A stretch of DNA of 64,000 nt from Flavobacterium sp. CG_23.5 (lineage in GTDB: Bacteria > Bacteroidota > Bacteroidia > Flavobacteriales > Flavobacteriaceae): assembly GCF_017875765.1 (NCBI RefSeq), contig NZ_JAGGNA010000001.1, positions 2,817,001-2,881,000 on the forward strand, read 5' to 3'. Shown here one piece after another: positions 25,448 to 34,012 of the stretch (the first letter of the stretch is position 1; each line of letters begins with the position of its first letter). Made by a program: the position numbers and the translations under genes. Below the pieces are notes generated by a model. It searched no databases. It was not told the DNA's origin and saw only the letters and a list, made by a program, of their open reading frames with translations.

Positions 25448-25951
25448 CTACTGTTGTTGTGATAAAGTTTCCAACAGCTTGTCCAAGAAGTTCAATGTCA
25501 TCGTAAAACCTCCTTGGAAGCCCATTTCAATCATCTTCTCGAAGCGCGCAAGGGATTCGTTTTTAATAATAATACTAACTTTTGTAATTCCGTTTTGTTC
25601 GCTGAAATTCAAATCCCAATCAGAACCGGGTAATTCTGCGTTTTCATCCTTGTCTGCAAAAGCATTATTCATTTTGAAATTAGTTTTTGGACTAATAGAA
25701 GAATATTCCTGAATTGACCAATGCTTTTGTCCTTCCGGGCTTACCATAGCATAAAATCGTCGTCCGCCAACTTTGAAATTCATAAATTTTGTTTTGGATT
25801 CCCAAGGAGTAGGTGCCCACCATCGGTCAAGAATTTCTTGTTTGGTAAAAGCATCCCATACCAGAGAAAGATCGGCAGCAAATTCTCTGTTTACGAATAC
25901 AGTTTTGCTTGCTTTGTCAACGGTAAAATCAAATAACAAATTAGTCTTCAT
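25448..25951 (-). CDS. SRPBCC (AHSA1-like) domain protein
   Basis: 167 aa. Typical START/AHSA1 features: [55 protein letters not shown] and a C-terminal helix [20 protein letters not shown]. It is a small hydrophobic-ligand-binding fold of unknown ligand, and such proteins often act in stress or toxin responses. It stands alone. 25952-26228 upstream holds nothing I can name. Confidence 0.9.
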   Translation of the reverse strand: MKTNLLFDFTVDKASKTVFVNREFAADLSLVWDAFTKQEILDRWWAPTPWESKTKFMNFKVGGRRFYAMVSPEGQKHWSIQEYSSISPKTNFKMNNAFADKDENAELPGSDWDLNFSEQNGITKVSIIIKNESLARFEKMIEMGFQGGFTMTLNFLDKLLETLSQQQ

Positions 25952-26228
25952 TTTTCGGAATATTAAAAAGGTTATTAGTAATTGTCGATTTGCTTGGTCG
26001 TCCTAAATTACTGCTGAATTGTGGATTAATAGAATAAAGTGTCACCAAAACAAGCGGATAGAAGTTGATAATTCTACCAAATAGCATCCTTTTTCGGTTT
26101 ATCAAATATAACAATTAATCGTACAGCAAATAAATCATTGTCTTTATTTGGTGTTAGTTTGTAGAACGAGAAAGCCAAGTTCTAGAATAGTACACCATCT
26201 AGCGCATGCCCTCAAAAAAATAATATTG

Positions 26229-26627
26229 TCAGTCTAATAAATTATGTTGTTTCAGATAGTCAAAAATTAATTTATCCACTTCTGAAATTTTGTCTTTGTC
26301 CGCGTATGTAAGCCACATTATTTCTTCAATTTCTGAACTTGCTTTTAGTTCTCCGGAAAATGCACCAGAATAACAAGTCATTTTTACCAAAACGCCTTCC
26401 GGATGTCCGTGAGCTTGCGCTTCAAAAACGCCAACAAATTTTAATGTATTTGTATCAATACTCACATTAAGTTCTTCTTGAATTTCTCTCACTAAAGCTT
26501 GCTGGTCCGTTTCGCCAATTTCTCTTTTACCGCCAGGAATATAATATTTGTCCTTTCCATAACTTTTTGTAGAGAGAATGGATTTGTTTTGCATTTCAAT
26601 CCAAGCCAGTTTGTCAATTGATTTCAT
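26229..26627 (-). CDS. NUDIX hydrolase
   Basis: 132 aa. The Nudix box is complete: GGKREIGETDQQALVREIQE followed by EL (G-x5-E-x7-R-E-x2-E-E). Preceded by KDKYYIPGG, the usual beta-strand before the box. Such enzymes hydrolyse nucleoside diphosphates linked to another group. The nearby HGHPEGVLVKM and the small size suggest an 8-oxo-dGTP or dNTP type, but the substrate is undetermined. Confidence 0.92.
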   Translation of the reverse strand: MKSIDKLAWIEMQNKSILSTKSYGKDKYYIPGGKREIGETDQQALVREIQEELNVSIDTNTLKFVGVFEAQAHGHPEGVLVKMTCYSGAFSGELKASSEIEEIMWLTYADKDKISEVDKLIFDYLKQHNLLD

Positions 26628-26887
26628 ATATGGATACTGTTTTAGTTTTTGAGTGTTTTGTAAGTGTTCCTATTCTTGACGTTTGTGAATGTAACAAAAA
26701 TGTTAGCATGAAACTAGCTATTCCAGTATAGCCGAAAATGCACTTCCTTTTTTGTTTAATTCTTTTGCGATTAATGATACTTTTTTTTGTAATTATTTTG
26801 CAGCTATGCTAAAATCCACTTATATCTTTATAATTCTATATATCAGTTGGTTAAAATTAAATTTTACTTATTTAAACAAAATATTAG

Positions 26888-26918
26888 TTGGATTTAAAAA
26901 AAAATAATATTAAATTTG
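26888..26918 (+). promoter_or_regulatory. Promoter of the CHRD lipoprotein gene
   Basis: TTG (26888-26890), a 20-bp spacer and TAAATTTG (26911-26918) match the Bacteroidota -33/-7 consensus. The start codon follows 30 bp downstream. The rest of 26628-26887 is AT-rich sequence with no gene that I can support. Confidence 0.7.
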
Positions 26919-26948
26919 TTTAACATTAACCTGAAAATAATAAACAAA

Positions 26949-28493
26949 ATGAAACATTTAAAAAAAAGTCTAGTAGTACTAGTGATGTTGGTTCCCTTCA
27001 TTTTTAGTAGTTGTAACAATGATGATGATGCTCCAGCCCCAACAGTTTTGAATTCAAAAGTGTATGATTTAGGTGCGGTTGGGACTTCGGGAGTAACCGG
27101 AACAGCAACTGTAATTGAAAAAAGTGATGCCACATTAAGTATTGAATTAGATTTAAAAAACACTGTTGCAGGTGGTTTACATCCCGCACACATTCACTTG
27201 AACACGGCTGCTGAGGGTGGCGATATTGCACTTACCTTAAAACCGGTCGATGGTACGACTGGAAAAAGTGTTACTACATTCAAAGCACTGGATAACGGCA
27301 GCCCCATCACATATCAAGGGCTACTTGATTTTGACGGGTACATCAATGTGCATTTGAGTGCCGACAAATTGACTACACTTGTTGCACAAGGTGATATTGG
27401 ACAAAATGACCTTACAGGGGTTTCTAAAGTATATCCTCTAGGCAGCGTCGCTGTTCCGGCAATATCTGGTACTGCTACTTTTTACAAACGAGTAAATGGA
27501 GAAGCATTAGCGATAGTACAATTACAAAATACTCCAGCTGGTGGATTGCACCCTGGACACATCCATACCAATACAGCCGCTCAAGGAGGTGGAATTGCTT
27601 TTTCATTTAAGCCCGTAAATGGGGATACAGGATTGAGCGCAACTAACGTCTCTAAACTAGATAATGGTACTGCTTTTGGGTACGATCAAGTATTGGCCTA
27701 TAATGGCTACATCAACTTTCATTTAAGTGCAACTAATTTAGCTACGCTAGTTGCTCAAGGGGATATTGGTCAGAATGAATTGACTGGCAAAAAAGTAAGT
27801 TACGTATTAGCCCAAAAAGACGTTGCCGGTATCAATGGAACGGTTGAATTTGCGGAACGTGTCAACCAAACGACATTGGTAACCATTAAACTTGTAGGCA
27901 CTCCTGCTGGCGGAAGTCATCCAGCGCACATTCATGAAAACAATGTTGCTACATCAGGAAATATCATTGCTGGTTTGAATCCTGTAAACGGAGACACTGG
28001 GATTAGTAAAACACAAGTAGCTAGTTTAGTAGGCGGTGCTGCGGTAACTTACACTCAGTTTTTAACACTTAGCGCTTATGTGAATGTCCATTTAAGTGGT
28101 GCTGATTTAACTACCATAGTGGCGCAAGGGAATATTGGTTCAAGCGTAGGAAGTGGTTCTGGAAGTGTGGAAACAAAAACTTATAGTGTAACCAATAGTG
28201 GGACTACTGCTTATATTTTTAACGGTGAAGGATTAACTAACGTAAGCAATCCAAACTTTACTTTTAAAAGAGGTGGCACCTACACTTTCAATGTTAACAC
28301 TCCGGGTCACCCTTTCTATTTGAATACAGTACAAGGAACTGGTACAGCCAATGCCTTTACCTCAGGAGTTACAAATAACGGTGCAGTATCAGGATCAGTA
28401 AAAATCGTTGTTCCTGCAAATGCTCCAAATACCCTTTATTATAACTGTGAATTTCACGGTTTGATGACGGGAACGATTACCATTACCAACTAG
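26949..28493 (+). CDS. Triple-CHRD lipoprotein with C-terminal cupredoxin domain
   Basis: 514 aa from ATG 26949 (an upstream in-frame TTG at 26916 overlaps the promoter). Lipoprotein signal LVMLVPFIFSSC (Cys near residue 20). Three CHRD repeats follow, each with GGxHPxHIH and a G(Y/L)xNxHLS block: about 40-150, 155-270 and 275-390. The C-terminal 100 residues are plastocyanin-like, with type 1 copper ligands His in GHPFYL and Cys, His, Met in YYNCEFHGLM. It is probably an electron-transfer or copper-binding surface lipoprotein. It ends in a strong terminator. Confidence 0.9.
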   Translation: MKHLKKSLVVLVMLVPFIFSSCNNDDDAPAPTVLNSKVYDLGAVGTSGVTGTATVIEKSDATLSIELDLKNTVAGGLHPAHIHLNTAAEGGDIALTLKPVDGTTGKSVTTFKALDNGSPITYQGLLDFDGYINVHLSADKLTTLVAQGDIGQNDLTGVSKVYPLGSVAVPAISGTATFYKRVNGEALAIVQLQNTPAGGLHPGHIHTNTAAQGGGIAFSFKPVNGDTGLSATNVSKLDNGTAFGYDQVLAYNGYINFHLSATNLATLVAQGDIGQNELTGKKVSYVLAQKDVAGINGTVEFAERVNQTTLVTIKLVGTPAGGSHPAHIHENNVATSGNIIAGLNPVNGDTGISKTQVASLVGGAAVTYTQFLTLSAYVNVHLSGADLTTIVAQGNIGSSVGSGSGSVETKTYSVTNSGTTAYIFNGEGLTNVSNPNFTFKRGGTYTFNVNTPGHPFYLNTVQGTGTANAFTSGVTNNGAVSGSVKIVVPANAPNTLYYNCEFHGLMTGTITITN

Positions 28494-28516
28494 TTTTAAA
28501 TTTGTAGATTGTAAAT

Positions 28517-28543
28517 GGGGGATGGTAAAACATCCCCTTTTTG
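28517..28543 (+). terminator. Rho-independent terminator of the CHRD gene
   Basis: GGGGATG (28518-28524) pairs with CATCCCC (28531-28537), loop GTAAAA, followed by TTTTT. A strong, classical hairpin 24 bp past the stop. Confidence 0.85.
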
Positions 28544-28670
28544 CGTTTTTAGTAGCGGAGTAAAGTAGGATTGCTTCTCTATTTTAGGATGGTACGTACT
28601 TGTTGACCAAAGCAGAACGGCTGCTCGAGCAGGAGAAATAATTGTCGTTGTACGCGCTTATTTTTCTATT

Positions 28671-28982
28671 TTAGTTGCCGGCAAAAGGAGTCCCGAAGAT
28701 ACCAACAGCTAGTTCTGCCCATACAAGCATCAAAGCTATACAAACGACAGCGCCAGCTATAAATCTGGATCGGGTTGTTTTTACTTTTTGCAGAATAAGT
28801 TCTAATGCAAGTCCGGAACTAAACAGTAAAACAGCTGCTGCGATAAAGTCAAAGAATGTCCATTTTACTTCATCAGTGAATTGCATGGCTACCAAAGGAA
28901 CGAGTAGTATAAAAGCTATGCCAACTAAAATAGCCAACAGTCTTTTGTTGGAGGTAATCGGTATCGTTGGATTCTTTTTCAT
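28671..28982 (-). CDS. Three-TM membrane protein of unknown function
   Basis: 103 aa with three hydrophobic helices (about 13-33, 43-63, 75-95): LLAILVGIAFILLVPLVAM, FFDFIAAAVLLFSSGLALEL and FIAGAVVCIALMLVWAELAVGI. The conserved pattern of Thr/Arg-rich loops (KTTRSRF) is typical of a small family of Bacteroidota membrane proteins with no assigned role. Single gene, - strand. Confidence 0.7.
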   Translation of the reverse strand: MKKNPTIPITSNKRLLAILVGIAFILLVPLVAMQFTDEVKWTFFDFIAAAVLLFSSGLALELILQKVKTTRSRFIAGAVVCIALMLVWAELAVGIFGTPFAGN

Positions 28983-29072
28983 GTTAGATATTATTTAAAA
29001 GTGTTTTACTTTATAATTTTTGCCGTCAGAAGCAGTTGCCGAGAAAACCTCGGTAACTGAATTTTCTTCTTA

Positions 29073-29240
29073 TTAATTAGATTCAAAAATATTTTTTAAA
29101 TACAATGAAACATCATCGGTACTACTATCAAACAATGCCGCCATCGCTTTTTGCGAGAGCCATAACATTTCGTTTTGCAATAATACATCCACACGAACTT
29201 CGCCGGTGGCAAAATCTCCCGACTTTGTGACAAATCCAAT
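29073..29240 (-). pseudogene. RhuM-family gene fragment 1
   Basis: The - strand reads KSGDFATGEVRVDVLLQNEM, then LWLSQKAMAALF and LKNIFESN before a TAA stop. This is the N-terminal signature of virulence RhuM/RhuM-like proteins (family form: EVRxDxxxxNExxWLTQxxMAxLF...HLKNIF). No start codon is present and the domain stops after about 55 residues. A second fragment is at 31486. Confidence 0.65.
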
Positions 29241-29286
29241 ATACCATTAACACTTTACACTTGCTGTATTTTATTTGCTCATTATT

Positions 29287-29359
29287 GTGGGCGCAAAGTC
29301 AGAGACATTTACGCAGCTTATACGACAAATTTATTCTTTGAATGAACACTTTGCGGAGC
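29287..29359. repeat. Dispersed 73-bp repeat, copy A
   Basis: GGGCGCAAAGTCAGAGAC ... CACTTTGCGGAGC. Two further copies lie in tandem at 30598-30745. Its right end encodes the last residues (SRSAKCSFKE) of the membrane protein at 29331, so that gene's 3' end appears to have been replaced by the repeat. Confidence 0.7.
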
Positions 29360-30101
29360 GGGATTGAGAATCTGTCGAAAGATTTTCAACCTTTTTTTTA
29401 TCATTTATAATGAATCGATAAATGAGATAAAACGAAGTGAAATGCAATATTCTATCAAAGGTGTTCAAAACTACATCTTCAATAAAATAAGTTCCAATAG
29501 CGGCAAAAATATCGTTAAAAATTAAAGCAAATGCACCAAAAAAGTAATAGTACGCTTTTTTGTTTCCAAATTTCCCCAGATATAAAACTGCTGTAACTCC
29601 AAGAAATACAGCTACTATTGCATTAAAAATCAAAATGATGTTAAGAAAATTATCATCAATAATAGACATTAAAACATATAAGATTGCTACTAAAAACACA
29701 CAATTTATGACTAATATAAAAAGTGAAAATCCTTTTGGTATCGTGTAAAGTTTTTTAGTTTTGATTGAATTGTAGCCTAAATTTATTATTGCTGAATAAC
29801 AAAAGAAGGATGCCACTAATGCAGTTCTGTACAGCGGTATTGCATCTTCCCACAACAAAAGTAATATCTCATTTAGATAAAAGAAAAAAACGTATAAATA
29901 ATAATTTAGAGTAAGTTTCTCAAAATTACTCAATACGGCATAAATTATAAAAGTTGGAATTATAAAAGGTTTAATATAAATTATATGTGCCGGATTATAA
30001 AAAACTCCAGCACAAAAATAGACTATTAATAGAGTAATAGGTATAAATATTAATGATCTTCTAGTATTGATTGTGTACATAGATGTTAAGTTTGACGACA
30101 T
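29331..30101 (-). CDS. Multi-pass membrane protein (possibly YhhN-like)
   Basis: 256 aa with about seven to eight hydrophobic helices and few charged residues until the C-terminal KKKVENLSTDSQ. The layout (KPFIIPTFIIYAVLS early, then FFGAFALIFNDIFAAIGTYF) recalls the YhhN/TMEM86 family, whose members include lysoplasmalogenases, but the match is loose. The C-terminus is encoded by a dispersed repeat, so the natural end may be lost. A REP-like palindrome lies just upstream of the start. Confidence 0.6.
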   Translation of the reverse strand: MSSNLTSMYTINTRRSLIFIPITLLIVYFCAGVFYNPAHIIYIKPFIIPTFIIYAVLSNFEKLTLNYYLYVFFFYLNEILLLLWEDAIPLYRTALVASFFCYSAIINLGYNSIKTKKLYTIPKGFSLFILVINCVFLVAILYVLMSIIDDNFLNIILIFNAIVAVFLGVTAVLYLGKFGNKKAYYYFFGAFALIFNDIFAAIGTYFIEDVVLNTFDRILHFTSFYLIYRFIINDKKKVENLSTDSQSRSAKCSFKE

Positions 30102-30109
30102 TGTTGATA

Positions 30110-30133
30110 GCGGGACGCTCGCCCTCGCGGGGC
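30110..30133. repeat. REP-like GC-rich palindrome, solitary copy
   Basis: Begins GCGGGACGCTCG and ends GCGGGGC. It shares the GCGGGACGCTCG core with the palindromes that bracket the RAYT transposase (30829 and 31454) but has CCCT where those have CGCTAG. GC-rich against an AT-rich background. Confidence 0.6.
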
Positions 30134-30235
30134 AAAACTTTTCAAGTTTCTGCTGGCAGGTTTTAATTTTTAAACTTCGTTCTGCTACTTCAACGTGTTT
30201 GGACCTAAATTGCTTATTTAAAATATTTCAATTTT

Positions 30236-30454
30236 TTACAGAATAGGAATTCCTATCCAATGCATAATAAGCATTATTACAACAGTTATTCCAAAACTGC
30301 ACAAAGTAAGAATTCGCCAATAAACAGACCTTCCATTCCCAAATCTCCAAATTCGTTCACCAGCTTCTTCTCTGTTTGATTTTAAAGTATATTTCGCCAG
30401 TATATATGTTGAAACAATAAAAATTAGAATTGCAATTATCCAAAATTTCATCAT
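30236..30454 (-). CDS. Small two-TM membrane protein
   Basis: 72 aa: first helix FWIIAILIFIVSTYILA, a basic loop KSNREEAGERIWRFGNGRSVYW, second helix LCSFGITVVIMLIMHW. Hypothetical; the hydrophobicity pattern and AT-poor loop codons look coding. No close partner. Neighbouring spaces are filled with repeats. Confidence 0.55.
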   Translation of the reverse strand: MMKFWIIAILIFIVSTYILAKYTLKSNREEAGERIWRFGNGRSVYWRILTLCSFGITVVIMLIMHWIGIPIL

Positions 30455-30597
30455 AATTTATATTTTTAAAATGCTGTTAAATTTACGCCTTTTTTCCAAA
30501 ATATTACCAACTTTCCTGCTGCGCAAAGTCTCTCGACTTTGTACCAAATCCTATATGCTGGTAACACTTTACATCAATTGATTATTGGCTCATTATT

Positions 30598-30745
30598 GTG
30601 GGTGCAAAGTCAGAGACGTTTGCGCAGCTTAAACGATAAATTTATTTTTTAAATGAACACTTTGCGGAGCTGTGGGGCGCAAATTCAGAGACGTTTACGC
30701 AGCTTATACGACAAATTTTTTCTTTGAATGAACACTTTGCGGAGC
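30598..30745. repeat. Dispersed repeat, tandem copies B and C
   Basis: Copy B (30598-30670) and copy C (30673-30745) each run from GGG(C/T)GCAAA to CACTTTGCGGAGC and match copy A at 29287. The bases before copy B (from about 30542: CCAAATCC, then TAACACTTTACA and GCTCATTATTG) also match those before copy A, so the repeated unit is longer than 73 bp. The rest of 30455-30828 holds no gene that I can support. Confidence 0.7.
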
Positions 30746-30828
30746 TGGGTTCTTCGTGTTTTGCTATCCATTCAATTTTCATTATTTAATATTTTTTGAT
30801 TAACATTTTTTTTTTTGCTTTTGTTGAA

Positions 30829-30860
30829 GCGCCGCTAGCGCGAGCGTCCCGCTCGTGCCC
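30829..30860. repeat. REP palindrome on the 3' side of the RAYT gene
   Basis: 32 bp containing GCTAGCGCGAGC and the foldback GAGCG-TCC-CGCTC. It is a 31/32 inverted match of 31454-31485; together they bracket the RAYT transposase gene. Confidence 0.85.
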
Positions 30861-30870
30861 ATTATCAAAA

Positions 30871-31419
30871 TCAATTCAAATCAATTTCTAAGATGGTTTG
30901 ATCATTGTTTCCATAATTTCTCGCACTGCTATACTTCCAATCTATTGGATCTGTTACAAAGCCAGATTCTACGGGATTGTAATGTATATAATCAAGTTTT
31001 TGTTCAAAAACCTTTAAGGACCAAATTTCAATTGGATGATTATCTTGTTGCCAAAATTGTCTATTCGTCACATTACTATTCTTTTTACCTGCTCGTTCCA
31101 TCATCCAGAGCATCCATTCTCTTCGGCTTTCTTGAGTATTTTCTTCGATTGTTTGGAGCATTTTTTTTGATGTAAATCCTTTGAAATCTCGCATCAGTCC
31201 CGAAGGATCACCATTTCCGGAACGAAAAATTAAATGAATATGGCTTGGCATAATACAATATGCGTAAATTTCCATTGCTTTATTTTTTCTGCAAAAGTCT
31301 AATGATTCAATGATATTCCCAAAATACGCATCTCTAGTAAATACATCGATCCAATTTACTGTGGCAAAGCTTACAAAATATGCTCCTGTACTTTCTCCAA
31401 ATTTATATTTTGTGCTCAT
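30871..31419 (-). CDS. REP-associated tyrosine transposase (RAYT, IS200-like Y1)
   Basis: 182 aa. Y1 transposase features: GAYFVSFATVNWIDVFTR at the start, the HUH-type motif in IMPSHIHLIFRS, a central RQFWQQDNHPIEIWS, and the Tyr-containing LDYIHYNPVESGFVTDP followed by WKYSSARNY. Enzymes of this kind nick single-stranded palindromes and spread REP/BIME elements. Here both flanks carry inverted GC-rich palindromes, which is the classical RAYT arrangement. The frame is intact, so it may be active. Confidence 0.92.
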   Translation of the reverse strand: MSTKYKFGESTGAYFVSFATVNWIDVFTRDAYFGNIIESLDFCRKNKAMEIYAYCIMPSHIHLIFRSGNGDPSGLMRDFKGFTSKKMLQTIEENTQESRREWMLWMMERAGKKNSNVTNRQFWQQDNHPIEIWSLKVFEQKLDYIHYNPVESGFVTDPIDWKYSSARNYGNNDQTILEIDLN

Positions 31420-31453
31420 AGATTTAGCTTTTGGTTTTCTAACTCTTTTTTGT

Positions 31454-31485
31454 GGGCACGAGCGGGACGCTCGCGCTAGCGGGGC
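31454..31485. repeat. REP palindrome on the 5' side of the RAYT gene
   Basis: 32 bp starting GGGCACGAGCGGGACGCTCG; inverted partner of 30829-30860 with one mismatch. It lies 34 bp upstream of the RAYT start. Confidence 0.85.
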
Positions 31486-31610
31486 AATGAAACATTATCA
31501 GTACTACACCCAAACACTGCCGGGATGGCTTTTTGCAAGAGTCATAACATTTCGTTTTGCAATAATACATCCACACGAACTTCGCCGTTTGGAGCAGAAT
31601 ATAATAGGAA
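31486..31610 (-). pseudogene. RhuM-family gene fragment 2
   Basis: The - strand reads NGEVRVDVLLQNEML, then a TGA stop where fragment 1 has TGG, then LLQKAIPAVFGCSTDNVSL up to the REP palindrome. It is more degraded than fragment 1 at 29073, and the palindrome abuts its break point, suggesting that the RAYT element landed in this copy. 31611-31709 has nothing else. Confidence 0.65.
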
Positions 31611-31709
31611 ATTTTTTAAATTTTCATCCATTGTTGTTGAGTTTCAATTTAATCAATTGGTTTCGTCAGTTTGTTTTTTTTAAACCAATAAATGAAGTGG
31701 TTTTATTTC

Positions 31710-31991
31710 TCATAAATTTATGTCTTTTTCGCTAATTCCATTTAAGTTCATAAGGGAGAAAATAGTTTTTTCGGTTTTTTTGCAAAGCGAAACTAATTTT
31801 TTCACGTTTTCATCTTCAACATTTTCAAAATGAGAGAGAGTAAAACTATATTCTTCTCCAATATCAAAAGCACTTTCGATACCACTCATTTCTCCCGACA
31901 TTGCAAGGTTTACAATTTGTGTAAAAATGATATCTCTTGCTTCAACTAGATTCTTAATCGTTTCGAAAATTTCATGTTTTTTGTCTCTCAT
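31710..31991 (-). CDS. Small helical protein of unknown function
   Basis: 93 aa, predicted mostly alpha-helical with no signal or membrane segment (KHEIFETIKNLVEARDIIFT, then ENVKKLVSLCKKTEKTIF). I recognise no family. It is read in the same direction as, and 167 bp downstream of, the kinase/receiver pair, so it could be a third member of that unit. Confidence 0.5.
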   Translation of the reverse strand: MRDKKHEIFETIKNLVEARDIIFTQIVNLAMSGEMSGIESAFDIGEEYSFTLSHFENVEDENVKKLVSLCKKTEKTIFSLMNLNGISEKDINL

Positions 31992-32158
31992 TTTTTATGT
32001 TTTGTTGATTTACGTTGAGTTCCTGTAAGCTTGCATATAATGTTTTGCTACTTACCGCGGTTGTGAACTTTTTAAAACGAGTACTTTCGGCTGAACGTAA
32101 TCGTCATTAAAAACTGAAATTTTACTAAACCCACAATCTCGCTAAATGGCGTTTAGGG

Positions 32159-33196
32159 CTAGTACTTTTTGAAAGATAGATTGAATCGATTTTCGCTAAA
32201 TTGTATTCCTCTTAATTTTTCCGAATTCTCACCACAAACAATTTCAAATGTACCTTCATTTAATTCCATCATTTGTTTGATTCTCCACATTCCAATTCCA
32301 TCACCACTTTTCCCAATTGATTTCGCTAAGCTGCCAGATATACCTTCTAAAAATATTTTCTCTCTTTCTAATGGACTAATATATAAACTTATCATTACTA
32401 TAGATAAAGTAATTGAATCGAGATTGTCAACAAAATTAATATCTATTGTAGAATTTGGTTTTGCATATTTTGACGCATTTTCGATTAAATGATAAAAAGC
32501 AACCTGAATTGTCTCATAATCGAACTTTACTTTACCAAAAAAATCGTTTACTTGAACGTAAATTCTGTTTTTTGTGAAATCTGCAAAAAAAGTATGCAGA
32601 ACATTTAGCAAAACATTTCGAACTGACCAACTTCTAATTTCAAGAGATACTGCATCAGTTCTATCAAGTTTTCTGTAAATTGAAAATTCTGACTTCATGT
32701 GTATATTATGTTTAGCAATTCTTAAAAACATCATTGATGCTTTTTTTGAATTTCTCTTTAGTTCATTTTCAATATACTCAATTTGTGTCCGCCAATTAGA
32801 AGAAAGTATTTCTTGAGGGATTAAGTCATAAATTTCTTGGATATTGTGTGCGTTTATTGAAGTTAAATTATGTACTAGGCGATTTACTTTTTGCTGCTCA
32901 GATTTCTTTATATCATCCTCAATTTGCTTTTTCGGAATTATAAGGTCGTAATAGGCATAAGACAGTCCTTCTAATTTACTTTTAAATAGTTTTGTTGTTT
33001 TAGTTGTGTCACAACATAAAAATGTAATGCCTTTATTATTAGTTATTTTACCTTGACGTCTTTCTCCGCTATATTTTGGACAATTTGGAATTAAATTGCC
33101 TCTTGTATTATTATTGTCAAAACAGACCTTGCATTCTTTTTCTAAATTATCGGAAATTACAACACCAGAAAAATCTATAATTGAAAAATGTTTCAT
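32159..33196 (-). CDS. Histidine-kinase-like HATPase protein with N-terminal Cys cluster
   Basis: 345 aa. N-terminal part with Cys residues in ECKVC, NCPKY and FLCCD (possible zinc or redox site), a helical middle with RLVHNLTSINAHNIQEIY that could hold the phospho-His, and a C-terminal HATPase with N-box FYHLIENASKYA and G-box GKSGDGIGMWRIKQM. No transmembrane or usual input domain. It starts 6 bp after the receiver-protein gene, so the two are coupled. It is a plausible sensor kinase for that membrane-anchored receiver. The input signal is unknown. Confidence 0.8.
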   Translation of the reverse strand: MKHFSIIDFSGVVISDNLEKECKVCFDNNNTRGNLIPNCPKYSGERRQGKITNNKGITFLCCDTTKTTKLFKSKLEGLSYAYYDLIIPKKQIEDDIKKSEQQKVNRLVHNLTSINAHNIQEIYDLIPQEILSSNWRTQIEYIENELKRNSKKASMMFLRIAKHNIHMKSEFSIYRKLDRTDAVSLEIRSWSVRNVLLNVLHTFFADFTKNRIYVQVNDFFGKVKFDYETIQVAFYHLIENASKYAKPNSTIDINFVDNLDSITLSIVMISLYISPLEREKIFLEGISGSLAKSIGKSGDGIGMWRIKQMMELNEGTFEIVCGENSEKLRGIQFSENRFNLSFKKY

Positions 33197-33202
33197 ATCT
33201 GA

Positions 33203-33802
33203 TTATTTAGCAAATTCCTCAATTAAATTAATAAACTGATATGGTTCAGCATTTTTTGATAAGCACCCATCAACTTCTCTTAAGGCTCTATGAAACCTAT
33301 CTCCAGTAATTTCTGCGGAATACAAAATGATTTTTTTGCTCTCATATTTCTTTTTTAATGCTGAGGCCAATCCTAACCCTTGATCTTGAAACATAGTAGT
33401 TCCAACTCCATTAATATCAACAAAAATAATATCTGCTTCATTAACTTTAGGGTCATCAAGGTCGATAACATCTTTTACAGATTTGGTATTTATCCATCCG
33501 GATTTTTTTAGAATTGACACCATTTTATATTCTGTATGATTATCGTCAATAAATAAAATTTTAGTTTTTCCTTTTAATCGATCATCAGTATTTTCTGTAC
33601 TTGATTTGTCAATTTGGTTTGTATTTCCCATAATATTATTAACTACGAAAGAATTAGTATTTGTGTTTGTACTAGGTGTATTGATTATTGGAATTTCTTG
33701 TTTCTGATTTTTATGTGATAAAAAAAATGTGATAATGTAGCCAATTATTAAAACTCCGACTCCGCTAAATATCCATTCGTAATTATTTCTAATGATTTCC
33801 AT
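33203..33802 (-). CDS. Membrane-anchored receiver-domain protein
   Basis: 199 aa. One TM helix at about 10-30 (WIFSGVGVLIIGYIITFFL), an Asn/Thr-rich linker, then a REC-like domain at about 80-199: acidic pocket KILFIDDN, phospho-Asp in IIFVDINGVG, Ser/Thr switch in IILYSAEITG and Lys in CLSKNAEP. There is no DNA-binding or enzymatic output domain, so the output must act at the membrane or through a partner. It precedes the HATPase kinase by 6 bp. A receiver on a TM anchor is an unusual layout. Confidence 0.78.
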   Translation of the reverse strand: MEIIRNNYEWIFSGVGVLIIGYIITFFLSHKNQKQEIPIINTPSTNTNTNSFVVNNIMGNTNQIDKSSTENTDDRLKGKTKILFIDDNHTEYKMVSILKKSGWINTKSVKDVIDLDDPKVNEADIIFVDINGVGTTMFQDQGLGLASALKKKYESKKIILYSAEITGDRFHRALREVDGCLSKNAEPYQFINLIEEFAK

Positions 33803-34012
33803 TTTTTATTTTGGTTTGTTTTTTGGTTAAATTATTTTTCATTATTTATTTCAAGCTTTACCTAGTATTAGCCCTAACTAGCATATAACATCAAATGTAT
33901 ACAACTTTTTTCGCTTTTGGTGTAAGACTTGTAATTTTTTTCTGTCTTTTAGTATTCGTTGTCAACAATTAGATTGTGTCTTTTCTGTTGGAACTTTCTA
34001 ACTTTTGACTTC

